This document shows positions 35,047-46,640 of a DNA stretch of 64,000 nt, piece by piece. The stretch lies in assembly GCA_009760855.2 (NCBI GenBank), contig WPIO01000129.1, forward strand, positions 430,001 to 494,000, in the 5' to 3' direction. A program made the translations under genes and the position numbers. The stretch comes from Cristatella mucedo. Its lineage: Eukaryota; Bryozoa; Phylactolaemata; Cristatellidae. Position 1 is the stretch's first letter; each line of letters opens with the position of its first letter. A model generated the notes under the pieces. That model was not told where the DNA came from, did no database searches, and saw only the letters and a program-made list of their open reading frames with translations.

Positions 35047-38000
35047 GGGTTCAACGAATTGCCGCAATCCACTCTAATTAGGCTAACAAAAACCAGACGT
35101 AAGCATTGCCGAGCTCAAATTTTGAGCTGACATTTTAGTACACGTTCGAATTTATCTGTCCACAAAATTCCATTTCGCTGCGCGGACGCAAACTTATCCA
35201 AATGAGCTTTGGCGCCGGACGCCTGTACCGAAATCCACCGCAATCCATTCTAGTTCTCGTCAAATCAACCCCAAATCTGCTGCGAACAGCTCCAAAAAGT
35301 CTGGAATATCAAACTACACTACACGCACAATGTACCAGAAAATTTCGCGAGATTCCCCTCACGCGTCCTCACAAAGTCTACTGAAATAAGACTGCAGTGG
35401 CCCAGGCCAATACCACAATCCACCGCCCTCCACTTCGTTCCGCCATGCAATGAAAGAAATCCTGATCGAAAAGCACCTTTTTGATTGCATATGACAGCAA
35501 ACTCTGCGATAATTGCATTAAAAGAATTTCACTTGCATTGGCACGGCCGTTCTCTTGCAATGCGATGCAATCGACTGCAGTAGCCCGGGCCAATACCTCA
35601 ATCCACAGAATCCACCGCATAGAAAGTCGAAATACATTGCGCCGAGCTCCAGTTTTTATTGCATATTAAAGTGCACCGTGCTGTGTGCACAACCACGTAA
35701 AATAAAAAAATTGAGCAACTGTAGCAATAGACGGCAATCGCCTGAAATGACCTGGATAACTACCGCAATCCACTCAATTTCACTGCAAGTGATCCTCAAA
35801 TTGCCATCTCGAAGCTCTAATTGACATTGCCTTTAGGACTAGACTCAGTTCAAAGTGCATCCACAAAATTTTGCTCCATTGTGCACACGAGTTCTCATGC
35901 AATGAAATGCAATCGACTGCAACGACCCGACACTTAATTGGCTGCACGAAGTGCCGATTGTCATCGCATTTCCTATTTCTTCGTGGTAAAAGTGAAATCG
36001 TAGAACTTTCAAGCTATTTCGCACGTTAATTGTCAACAACGCACGGCAATAGACAGCAATGGCAGGGACTAATACCGAAATCCGTGGCAAATCGACGAGA
36101 AATCGGCTGCTCCAATTCTCATTCCACGTAAAATCTCACTGCGTGCACATATACTTTCAACCAGCTTTGTCCGTTCAATCTTGGGCAATGCATGGCAACA
36201 GACGGCAATGGCCCTGGCAAATACGGCAATCCACTATGGTCCATCGCAAATCACTGGAAAGTGACTAGGCCAAGATCAAATATATCTTACCTGTCACAGC
36301 CCACTGTGTTGAAAGTGCAATCAAATCTTTTCAACCAATCGCGTACGTACAATCGCGAGCAATGAACGGCAATTGACAGCAATGCCCTAGGCCAATACCC
36401 CGATTCCCGGCGAATTGAAGAGAAATTGGAATCGCGGAAGTCTCAATTGTCATAGCATATAACATTCCGCTGCGATCAAAGTAAAACCGTGGAACTTTCA
36501 AGATGCTTTGTTTGTTAACTGTCAGCAATGCGCGGCAGTCAACAGCAATGGTAGGGGCCAATAGCGAAATCCGTGGAAAAATTGACAGTCAAAATCAGTA
36601 GAAAATCAGTGGAAAATGCACCTTAATCGACGGCAACGACCAGGTAAAATACGGAAATCTATCCGTTGCAAGAGTAGTTTTCAGCTAATTTAAACCAGAT
36701 TGCGCCAGAGACCGGGCCATTGCCGTCAATTGCCGTGCATTGCCCTTGATTTTGCCTTGGTCGATTGTATAAAAGGATGTGGCTGCACTTTTAATGCAGT
36801 GTAGTGCAATAAGCAAGAAAAGTTGGAGCTTCTCTCAGCAACTGTTGGTGCATTTGTAACTGCCCGTAATGGATTGGTGTATTTCCTCGGGTCATTGCTG
36901 TCGATTGCCGTGGGTTGCCGTCGATTGAACAACATCATGGGTGAAAATTATGCGCGCACACAGGTACATGTTACATGGAATGAGAGTTGCAGTTTATTGC
37001 AGCCAATCTTGTCAATTTTTCACGGATTTCGCTATCAGCCCCTACCATTGCTGTTGACTGCCGCGCATTGCTGACAGTTAACAAACAAAGCATCTTGAAA
37101 GTTCCACGGTTTTACTTTGATCGCAGCGGAATGTTATATGCTATGACAATTGAGACTTCCGCGATTCCAATTTCTCTTCAATTTGCCGGGAATCGGGGTA
37201 TTGGCCTAGGGCATTGCTGTCAATTGCCGTTCATTGCTCGCGATTGTACGTACGCGATTGGTTGAAAAGATTTGATTGCACTTTCAACACAGTGGGCTGT
37301 GACAGGTAAGATATATTTGATCTTGGCCTAGTCACTTTCCAGTGATTTGCGATGGACCATAGTGGATTGCCGTATTTGCCAGGGCCATTGCCGTCTGTTG
37401 CCATGCATTGCCCAAGATTGAACGGACAAAGCTGGTTGAAAGTATATGTGCACGCAGTGAGATTTTACGTGGAATGAGAATTGGAGCAGCCGATTTCTCG
37501 TCGATTTGCCACGGATTTCGGTATTAGTCCCTGCCATTGCTGTCTATTGCCGTGCGTTGTTGACAATTAACGTGCGAAATAGCTTGAAAGTTCTACGATT
37601 TCACTTTTACCACGAAGAAATAGGAAATGCGATGACAATCGGCACTTCGTGCAGCCAATTTAGTGTCGAGTTGCCACGGATTGTAGTGGATTGCTACTTC
37701 GAGCCGAGCCGTTGCCGTAGATTGCCATGCATTGCCCGAGACTGTACGAGCGCAATTGCTTAAAATGATGTGGTTGACTTTAACCAGTATGCTTTGTAAC
37801 ATGCATTAAAAATTGGAGCACTGCGAAACCAATTTCAGGGCATTTTGCCTCAGATTGCTGTAAATTGAGGATTGGCCCGGGCCATTGCAGTCAATTGCAG
37901 TGCTTTGCTGCCGAATGATCGAGGCAATTGTAGTGAAATTCTAGGATTACACAATAACCAAAAATTAGAGCAAAGTGCAAATGCTATTAGAGCCTAAAGT

Positions 38001-39180
38001 GTACGTATTCTAGTCGTTTTTCGACGGGTTGCGGTTCATTGACGTACTGGCCCGAGCAGTTGCAGTCGATTGCAGTGCATTGCTGCAGAATGGCCGAGGC
38101 AATTACAATGAAGTTATGCAAGTACACAATAAGCTAAAAGTAGAGAAGCGTGCAATTATAATAAGAGCTTCTAGTGCACGCGTTCTGGTCGCTATGTAGC
38201 AGATTGCAGCGGATTTCGGCCGATTTTTCGGTGGATTTCGGCATGGGACCGGGTTATTGCAGTCAATTGCATTTCATTGCATGAGAACGCGTGTGCACTA
38301 TGGAGCGAAATTTTGTGGATGCACTTTGAACTGAGTCTAGTCCTATATGCAATGTCAATAAGAGCGTCTCGATGGCGATTTGAGGATGATTTGCAGTGGA
38401 ATGAAGTGGATTTCGGTAGTTATCCAGGCCATTTCAGGCGATTGCCGCCCATTGCCACAGTGCGGGATTGCACAATTTTTTATTTTCCGTGGCTGTGCAC
38501 ACGGCACGGTGCATTTTAAAATGCAATAAAAGCTGGAGCTCGGTGCAACGTATTTCGAATTTTTATGCGGTGGATTCTGTGGATTGAAGTGGATTGAGGT
38601 ATTGGCCCGGGCTACTGCAGTCGATTGCATCGCATTGCAAGAGAAAGGCCGTGCCAATGCAAGTGAAATTTTTTTAATGCAATTTTCGCAGAGTTTGCTG
38701 TCATATGCAATCAAAAAGGTGCTTTTCTGTCAGGATTTCTTTCGTTGCCTGGTGGAACGCTGTGGAGTGCGGTGGATTGTGGTATTGGCCTGGGCCACTG
38801 CAGTCTTATTTCAGTAGACTTTGTGAGAACATGTGAGGGGAATCTCGCGAAATTCTCTGGGTACATTGTGCGTTTAGCATATTTTGATATTCCAGACTTT
38901 TTGGAGCTGTTCGCAGCAGTTTCGGGATGGATTTGACAAGAACTAGAATGGATTGCGGTGGATTTCGGTACAGGCGTCCGGTGCCAAAGCTCATTTGGAT
39001 AAGTTCACGTGCGCGCGGCGACATAAAATTTTGTGGACAGATAAATTCGAACGTGTACTAAAATGGCCGCTCAAAAATTTGAGCTCGGCAATGTTTACTT
39101 CTGGTCTTTGCTAGCCTAATTAGAGTGGATTGCGGTGGATTGCGGTGGATTGCAGTGGATTGCGGTAATTCGTCGAACCC
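35047..39180. mobile_element. foldback-like giant inverted repeat built of ~165-190 bp sub-repeats
   Basis: Left end gggttcaacgaattgccgca and right end tgcggtaattcgtcgaaccc are inverted. Inner arms pair with constant symmetry about position 36798 (36059-36589 with 37007-37537, nearly identical). Outer arms pair with a 600-base offset because the right arm has extra units (about 37690-38250), with more mismatches. Each arm is a head-to-tail series of units centred on a core such as gccattgcagtcaattgc plus agtgcattgc. In the right arm the cores fall near 37040, 37200, 37380, 37532, 37695, 37873, 38051, 38248, 38423 and 38603. Orientation flips between about 36640 and 36711. No transposase gene was seen. 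The architecture resembles foldback (FB-type) elements. Confidence 0.8.
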
Positions 39181-39270
39181 TCAAATCTCATGCAGTTGCA
39201 CGTTCTCGTACAAATGACCTCCAACGGCCGTATTCTCTTTTGACTTTTCGTAAGGTCCCTGGCGCCAGTG

Positions 39271-41934
39271 AAGATCTGGTCAAAGAAGGGAGCACGAGTG
39301 CCTGAGGGCTCAGCAATGGTATTGAGATTTGTGTCGTCTGGGACTTAACTCTATGCATAACTGCACACTAAACGTCGTCGCCGTGGTCAGTTTCGGTTGC
39401 CGAGGTACCCTGCATACTTAGTGCAAGAGTTAATCCAGCAGATTTGCGCTAGCAAATGAAAATGCTAAGGCTGAATGCTTACCTCCAATTTATTCGTATT
39501 GAAGCTGACCGTATTAACTGTTCCTATTTAAGATATTACGCTAATTATAAAATAAGTGCGCATGCGAAATCGCACTAAAACTCGGCAGGAATACTTTTGA
39601 CGCATTGCCGTACAACATACAATCTACTCCAGAACTATTCAAGGCCCAGTGGAGGAGCCAGAGTGGGCTGGGGGGCATTGCCCCCAACAGGTGAGCAAGG
39701 ACCTGGCCTGCCAACGTGACCAAGAGCTTCATTACACTGCTTTTTCTACATCCATACGAATGTATATCTATACGTACATTAGCAGGATAATGAACTGTAA
39801 AGTTGTTGCCCCATCAGCTCATCCCGGGTGTATAGCGATGCATCCTTACATGCCTGGGTGAGGTGAAAATCTGGATTACACATATTAATTTCAAATTTAG
39901 GTAGCGTCAATGCTGTTAAGAATACGTGAATCAAGAAAGATTGTCAAGGGTGCCATTTCGAGAGTAACAAGTTAGCGCGGAGAGAAGGTGTACGGTCTAT
40001 CGGTTGGCCGGGCGGTGATCGCCATTTGCTTGAGAACTCGTGCAGTCAAACAGCATTAGAAATGTGTGCCCTACCTTGAAACGCAGGCTTTAGCAAGTAT
40101 AACTTTTAAGTTGCAGTTTCGCACTGCTTGCTTTTGAATTGGCTGGTGGATCGCAGCTGATCGAAAGTGCAAGAGTACTCTCTGTGCCTATACATGGATA
40201 TTTGAGAATATTTGCATGAGAAAGTGCAGCGAAAATCGTGTGAAATTTGGTGGGCAAACTCGAAACACTGTTCTTTTTTTAGGTGGGATCGAAACCAGAG
40301 TCGTGCGATGCTTTTTATTAAAGTAGCCGGTACATCACCGTTCGACAGCGTACGTTACCCGCTGGGTCGGCCGTCGGACGCCTCGTGCATCAAGATAAGC
40401 ATGCGCACTTGCATAAAATTTGGGGTAAACCCGGAACACTATTCTCTACACTGTGAAATCAAAACTGCAGTTGCCCGATGATTTTTCGAAATTGTAGGTG
40501 TGCCGCAGCGTATCGCATTATATCGCACAGTTATTCGCGGGACCCCAGCATTTCGCGTCGGCATCGATATAGCGGCACGGACGAGCGACTAAGCCACCGG
40601 ATTAGATACTACACTTGCTAGAGATGACTAGTATTTTGTCCGTGGTTATCATTAGACCTTGGCTACGTCGCAAGATATTGCTCAAATCTTGTAGAAAGGC
40701 CATCGTTATTAGTCAGTCCCGTTTCACGCCGCGCGAGGCGAAGATGCGGCTCCCTCTGGCGGCGGAATCTAGGGACGGGGTTAGTCGCAGGGACCTGCCT
40801 CGAAGGTATTGGCGCTCTCTATCGCTCTCGTGTCGCCGTCATTGGCGAGTCGTGGCCGCCGCGTCGGTCCAGTCTTATACGACTCGCTAGCAGCGCATAG
40901 GCGCGCTTGAGTACCGCAGGCGCTCTACCACGCGGCGCTGCGTTTCTGCAGGTGGGCTTACCGGCGCCATGTCTCCGTCCATCGGTGCGCGTGCGCGTTA
41001 TAGCTGCTGCGCCGGACCGTCGTTAAGCCGAGTTCGATTCGTTTTCCTCGTTCCGTAAGCGGCCGTACGAGCGCCGTTGAGCTGCGGCGACGTACCGCTA
41101 CACTGAGACTTAACGGCCAAGCATAAGCAATTTGCTTCCGGAATTCCATACGAGCTCTGCGGAAAGGCCGAGAACCGCGTTAGGGGGCCAAAGTTCGTAA
41201 AGTGTGTGGGTTTTTTATGTAAGATTGTCCTTTGGTCTAGACTTCTGCCAACAAGTTGATATCGGACGGCGTTAATAACTTCGCTGAATAGCCACCATAA
41301 CTAAGCGGAAGGAAAAGACAGCGACACTTTCGCGGTAGGCTGATTCGGTCGCGGTCAAGGTTCAGCCCCCTTAATAGGGTCAGCAAATTAGTAGATTAAA
41401 GGGCAGCTTCGTAGATAGCCATAACCTCGGGTAAGCCGTCGGAAAGGAACAAACCAGTTCGTCGAGATATAACTTTAGCAGCTCGCGACTAAAAGAGTGT
41501 ATTCGGCCCAAATACGAGAAATTGCTCTGGAACTGCGCTGGAAAAAAATAACCAATACGAAGAATGGGCAGTCACAAGGACCGGCGGGAACCGGACGCAG
41601 CAATTCGAGCTAGGACGCGACGCAAGAGTGGGAAGTCGCTTTTGCAACTTAGACATTGCAACTTAGCACGTACACTTCAAGCGTCGTGTCCGCAGAGCGG
41701 ATCAACGTCCGTCAACTGATTGACCACTGATTGGCAAATTACGCAAGGTGGAAAGCAATCAAGTGAATGCAGAAAGAATCAACCCATCTACCCACGTAGT
41801 CAATGTAGATGGTAAGTGACATACCTGAGTACGTCTTATGTAAGGAAAGCACTGCCGATTCGTTAGACGGTGCTTACCAATGCTTAGAGAGCATGCGTAC
41901 TTCCATTAGGTGAAAGGTGTCGTGTAGCTGCGGC
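39271..41934. other. spacer between duplication copies; CpG-rich, no recognised gene
   Basis: No homology to either duplication copy was noticed. CpG becomes frequent from about 40.35 to 41.15 kb (cacgccgcgcgaggcg, tggccgccgcgtcggtcc). Open frames of about 90 codons there show no known motif. It could be a CpG island of an unseen gene or a mobile sequence. Confidence 0.5.
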
Positions 41935-43943
41935 GTGCGTTCAGCGCTCTCCCTTTGTCCAGTACGCGGTAGCGGGCCAGGGTAAGTTTACCACGACGGA
42001 ATTAGCTTTCAATAATGCCGCATTCTCTGCTCTGACACGAAAGGATTCCGATCAAGAAAAGAAGAGCTATGCTCCCCAAAAATATGTGCAAGCAGTGCAG
42101 CCGATAACGTGGAAGACATAAGATGAAGCAAGCCACTTGATAAGCTAATGAGCTGGAGGCTTTCGAATCTTGACGAAGCTCTACGCTCATCAAATACCGC
42201 AACAGCAAGAGATCGAATAAAGAGAAAATCGCGTTAAAGTGCTCAAAAGATGGGACCCATGATGACCATGTATCTCCGTCTGTAACTCCACAAAGCCATA
42301 AAGAAAGACTATGTGAGTGTTACGTAGGAGAGTTTTGCACAGGCCACTCACAGCCTTAACGACTTTCGGTACGTATTCGGTAGCCAACAGACTTCACCTC
42401 TCGACACTAGTATAGAACAAATTAAGACGATGTTGCCATGTTAGGATGAAGCTCGGCTGAAAAATATCAAGTTCGAGGACATTTGCTGACAATTTCAGCG
42501 ATACTTACCAGAATGTAAATCAGAAATAACATACATACTGCAAAGGTTCGCAAAGTTATAGCACAAGTCGCTTATAATGCAGAGATAGATAAACGTGTTA
42601 TGTGCAGATATGTTGCTTCCGGTTTACTTCCTGGTCAGACACGGTTTGCATATTCATTTACTTCAAGCTTTGCTCTTACGTCTAAACGTGTGATTCCATT
42701 TCCGCCATGTTTGTCTTTTGTCAGGAACCCTACACAAACAAGTGATTATTTGACCGATTTCCCCTCAATTCGCATTACCTTTACCCAAACATACGGCACG
42801 AAATCCTGTAGTTTCGCACAGGAATGTCATTTCGCTGGAAAAAATAAAAAGCTTGCCTGAAATCGTAATCGTCATGACCTGACAACTGTGCCCTGATTAT
42901 AAGCTCGAATAACTTGTTTCATCTTATCTTTAGCAATACCTGCTAAAAAAAAACTTTGGTTTTATACGCATTTGATTTGGTTTAAGACAGATTACCCACG
43001 TCCAGGACAACTTTGTGTAGCAAGCGTTTTAGGCATTGCCAGTGCTGCCGCCGGCTGAGAGTTAACATGTTCAACGCAGCTGAGTGAACTGTTGGCTCGA
43101 AAATGATCGACAGATGAAGACAGAGTGCTATGGATTCAAGGAGCTAGCCACCGGCAGGCATCACGGCGGCCGGGCTGCTGCAAGTGTACCAACCCTGCCA
43201 CCACTTGATGTCTCTTTGAAGAGTCCACAATCCTTCAGCATTTCTGCAGCACTCGCCTAGGTAATGCCACTTTACGAGCATTTGATTTTAAATTTGATTA
43301 AAAGCATTTGATTTAACCGACGAGTTACAAAGTGTGGCGAAAATTGCCCTGTTTTGGATATCCAAAGCAAGACTACGCTCAAATCAAAATGAGCTCAGAA
43401 CCCTCGTCCGCAGTTAGTTGAAAAGGCTCCTGTACGGCCGACCTACTCGAAAGAGCTTCGCTGCAGAGAGTGGAATCAGCATGCCCTTGAATTTGATCAG
43501 GAGAGAGAAGACAGTTCTGCAATTCCTTTTTTCATTTCCCACGATGCCATTGCAGAGCTTGAGTGAGTGCCCCAAATGCCAGGACAGCTTGATGATGCAG
43601 GGCGCTCACCCGATGGACGTACTGGGATAGACTGGAGGCTCGGACCAAGAGAATGGCTGCGACCGAGCCTAAGCACCGTGTGCTCATAAGACAGCTGCCA
43701 AAAGACAGATGCCGCGGATGCCGACGGTAATTTAATATGCCTATACGTCCTCGCCAGCCGTAGGAAGACAAGCAGTGCTGTCTATAGCTGCCACGTAGAG
43801 AGGCACCGTGGAATGCATTCGGCACCTCCTCAGCCATTTGCGCGAAGCCCGAGACTGGCTGAACGAGTGCCGGAGCAGGAAGATCGGCCCGAGGCATCAC
43901 GTGGCCGCACGTGGCAGTGGAGAGCTCTGCCGGTCGCGCACCA

Positions 43944-43985
43944 GCAGCGAGCCCTCTGCAGCGAGCCCTCTGCAGCGAGCCCTCT
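43944..43985. repeat. 14 bp tandem repeat, three copies
   Basis: gcagcgagccctct occurs three times exactly, downstream of LRR copy 2. A short GGCA array lies at about 44110-44134. Neither was seen in copy A. Confidence 0.9.
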
Positions 43986-44255
43986 GCAACCGTTCACGGT
44001 CACCAGTACGGCCATCTACCAACAATGCGAAGCCACTGCAAGTACTTGTTTCAACGCGAGGCCATCGGCCACTGCAGCAGCGGCAGCACTGGCTGTAGGA
44101 GAGTTCAGGCACCGGCAGGCAGGCAGGCAGGCTGCCGATGGCCCGGAGGTGGGCGCAGTGCGCTCCTCCTACAGCTGCACGGGCAGCCTCCGCCATCGCC
44201 GAAAGCATGACCTCGCTCTAACTCCCTCGGGCAGCTGACGACAACTGGCAGCCGT

Positions 44256-46640
44256 TTACACGTCGGCCGTCTTGATGGGCGAGAGTTCGTCGGACTCGCC
44301 GGCGGAGTCGCTCACTTTGTACGGACTGCGCCGGCCGCCGCCGGTCTTCTCCCGTCCAGCCAGCTCGTCTTCCTTACGCGGCTGGTAGGAGTGCCACTTC
44401 TTGTAAGCAAAGTAGACGATCACCACCGTGGCAGCTATGCACAGCACCAGGATCACGGCCAGCACGATGGAGGCGACGGCGCCCGGATGCAGCGCATCAT
44501 CATCTTGGGCACTGCTGGCGACGCCTGCGGACGGAGCCGCAGTGGGCTTCTGCAGGTCGGGAGGGTAGACGGCGCAGTCGGACTGCGCCCTCTTGCCGCC
44601 GTCCACCGACATTCGAACACACACCTTGTAGACGCCTTCGGCCTGGAGCGGCGCGCTAGCCGACAGCCCGTGTCCGGCTGAGGTGCCATCGTACCGGCCT
44701 CTCCACTCGCCCAGCGCCCTCTTGTCGCCCGTGGCGATGTCGACGAGCGACGCCTCCAGCGACAGCGAGCTGCCTTCGCTCACAGCTGCCCCGGCCGACT
44801 CCGGGGCAGCAGGTGCGCCGCCGTCGAGGCTGCTGGCACCCGCCGCGTCGCGTGGCACTGCCAGCTGCCACGTCAGGTTCAGCGCGGCCGCACCGCCGCT
44901 GGCGTTGAGGCGAACGTCGACGGCGACCAGGCTGAGCCCGATGCACTGCTCCACGGCCGTGGGCTCGGCGCTGCAGGCGCTCACGGCGTCGATGAGGCTG
45001 CTGCGTGCTCCGCCGCTGCCGCTGCCCGGCGGGACGAGGTCGAGCGCGACGGAGCCGCACGCGGCGTGTCGCACGGGCGCGCGCACCGAGTCCTCGCGCA
45101 TGCCGCGCTCGCTGATGGCCGCCGTGTACGCCTTCAGCCAGTGCAGGTCGCAGTCGCAGTGCAGCGGGTTGACGTCGTAGTGGAACTCGACGAGGCCGCC
45201 GAGTCGCCGCTCGAACGCGCAGCGCCGCAGGTAGACGAGCGCGTTGCCCGACAGGCGCAGCCGCCGCAGCTCCGGCAGTCCGGCGAACGCTCGCTCCGAC
45301 ACGGACGTCACGTCGTTGTCGCTCAGGTCGAGCCGCTCGAGGCGGCCGAGGCCGACGAAGGCCTCGGCGCCGACGCTGAGCAGCCGGTTGCCCGACAGGT
45401 CGAGCGAGCGCAGCAGCCGCTTGTTGCCGAAGCAGCCGAAGGCTGCGGGCAGCGCGCGCAGCCGGTTGCCGGCCACCGACAGGCTCTCGAGCGAGTCGGC
45501 GCGCCAGCGGCAGAGGAAGGCGAGCGAGGCGACGGCGTTGCGCGACAGGTCGAGCGAGCGCAGCGCGCTCATCTTCTCGAACGCCGCGGCTCCGACGGAC
45601 GCGATGGCGTTGCGCGACAGGTCGAGCGAGCGCAGGCGCAGCTCGAGGCCGCCGAACGTGTTCTCGTCGATCGCCGACAGCCGGTTGCCGTCGAGCCTCA
45701 GCGCCAGCTCCTCGGTGCGACCGAAGTAGCGCTTGAAGCAGTAGGGTGGCACGAGCTCGAGCCCGTTGGCGCCCAGATCGAGCGAGCGCAGCGACGGCGG
45801 CAGCGGCGACGAGCAGAGCGCGTCCAGCGACGTCAGGGCGTTGGCGCGCAGGCTCAGCGTGGCGAGCGCTTCGAGCGGCTCGATGGCGGGCAGCAGGCCG
45901 CCGCCGTCGCCGCCACCGCCGCCCAGTCGGTTGCCGTCGAGCACGAGCGTCTTGAGCAGAGCGGCGCTCCTGAAGGCGCCCGGCGCGACGTGGTCGATCG
46001 CGTTGTGGCCGAGGTCGAGCACCTCGACGCGGTTCGAGTCGAGAGAGCCGGCGGAGGCGAAGCAGTCGGCGCCCAGGCGCCGCACGCCGTTGCGCACGAG
46101 GCTCACCCTCCGCGCCTCGGCGAGCGGCAGCGCGCAAGGCTCCGACAGCTCGTTGCTGCCGAGGTCGAGCTCCTCGAGCTGAGGCGGCAGTGCGCCCGGA
46201 TGCACGCGGCGCAGCCGGTTGTGGCTGACGTTGAGCGCCCTCAGGCGGGCGCCGACGCCGGCCAGCGCGTCGGCCGGCAGCTCGCCGATGGCGTTGTGCG
46301 ACAGGTCGAGGGCGACGAGCGGCAGCGAGCCGCCGCGGAAGAAGCGAGCGTCGACGGCCGATATCGAGTTGCCGCTGAAGTTGGCCACGACGACGTGCCG
46401 CGGGTCGCTGACGTTGCTCGGCGCCGCAGCGGGCAGCGCGCGCAGGCCGCGCCGCTCGCAGTGCAGGATGTACACGCTGACGCGCAGGTTGTCGCAGCCG
46501 CACTGCTCCCGATCGTGCGGCGGCCACAGCATCTGACACGTGCCGCCGACCGGCGGCACGACGGCGATCGCGGTGAGCAGCAGCAGCAGCAGTGGCGGCA
46601 GCGGCACCAGGACCCGGAGTGCTGCGACGATCGACGCCAT
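44256..46640 (-). CDS. intronless LRR type I membrane protein, copy 2 (intact, 794 aa)
   Basis: One open frame from ATG (46640-46638) to TAA (44258-44256). Residues 1-33 are a signal peptide (LLLLLLTAIAVV core). The N-cap has Cys 35, 47, 49 and 61 (CGCDNLRVSVYILHC). Roughly residues 65-500 are extracellular LRRs (LEELDLGSNELSE, LRSLDLSRNAIASVGAAAF, LERLDLSDNDVTSV). The C-cap is NPLHCDCDLHWLKAY with later Cys. A beta-sandwich-like region with N-glycosylation sites (NASG, NLTW) and CVRMSVDGG...SDC follows. The transmembrane helix is near 720-744 (VASIVLAVILVLCIAATVVI), and the cytoplasmic tail is ~50 residues, Ser/Lys/Asp-rich, ending IKTADV. No TIR domain, so it is not a Toll receptor. Function is inferred only: cell-surface adhesion or recognition. 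GC-rich codon use stands out from the surroundings. Confidence 0.92.
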   Translation of the reverse strand: MASIVAALRVLVPLPPLLLLLLTAIAVVPPVGGTCQMLWPPHDREQCGCDNLRVSVYILHCERRGLRALPAAAPSNVSDPRHVVVANFSGNSISAVDARFFRGGSLPLVALDLSHNAIGELPADALAGVGARLRALNVSHNRLRRVHPGALPPQLEELDLGSNELSEPCALPLAEARRVSLVRNGVRRLGADCFASAGSLDSNRVEVLDLGHNAIDHVAPGAFRSAALLKTLVLDGNRLGGGGGDGGGLLPAIEPLEALATLSLRANALTSLDALCSSPLPPSLRSLDLGANGLELVPPYCFKRYFGRTEELALRLDGNRLSAIDENTFGGLELRLRSLDLSRNAIASVGAAAFEKMSALRSLDLSRNAVASLAFLCRWRADSLESLSVAGNRLRALPAAFGCFGNKRLLRSLDLSGNRLLSVGAEAFVGLGRLERLDLSDNDVTSVSERAFAGLPELRRLRLSGNALVYLRRCAFERRLGGLVEFHYDVNPLHCDCDLHWLKAYTAAISERGMREDSVRAPVRHAACGSVALDLVPPGSGSGGARSSLIDAVSACSAEPTAVEQCIGLSLVAVDVRLNASGGAAALNLTWQLAVPRDAAGASSLDGGAPAAPESAGAAVSEGSSLSLEASLVDIATGDKRALGEWRGRYDGTSAGHGLSASAPLQAEGVYKVCVRMSVDGGKRAQSDCAVYPPDLQKPTAAPSAGVASSAQDDDALHPGAVASIVLAVILVLCIAATVVIVYFAYKKWHSYQPRKEDELAGREKTGGGRRSPYKVSDSAGESDELSPIKTADV

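Larger units (their letters stand above)
22569..39270. repeat. segmental duplication, copy A
   Basis: Collinear with 41935-54020 in the same orientation. Landmarks: cgttcaacgctctccctttc (22570) with cgttcagcgctctccctttg (41937); the LRR genes (24.0-26.2 with 44.3-46.6 kb); their upstream regions (to 27.29 with 48.07 kb); 27.9-28.33 with 51.01-51.45 kb; 30.87-31.5 with 51.75-52.4 kb; 34.33-35.04 with 52.97-53.94 kb; and probably 39.21-39.27 with 53.96-54.02 kb after the inverted-repeat insertion. Copy-A-specific material: about 2 kb at 28.33-30.33 kb, the LINE at 31.8-34.3 kb and the foldback-like element. Confidence 0.85.

Noticed and set aside
35845-38817. Several 60-120 codon frames within the giant inverted repeat, appearing in mirrored pairs
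   Set aside because: Identical peptides on opposite strands simply reflect the palindrome. No start context, conserved domain or codon pattern supports translation.
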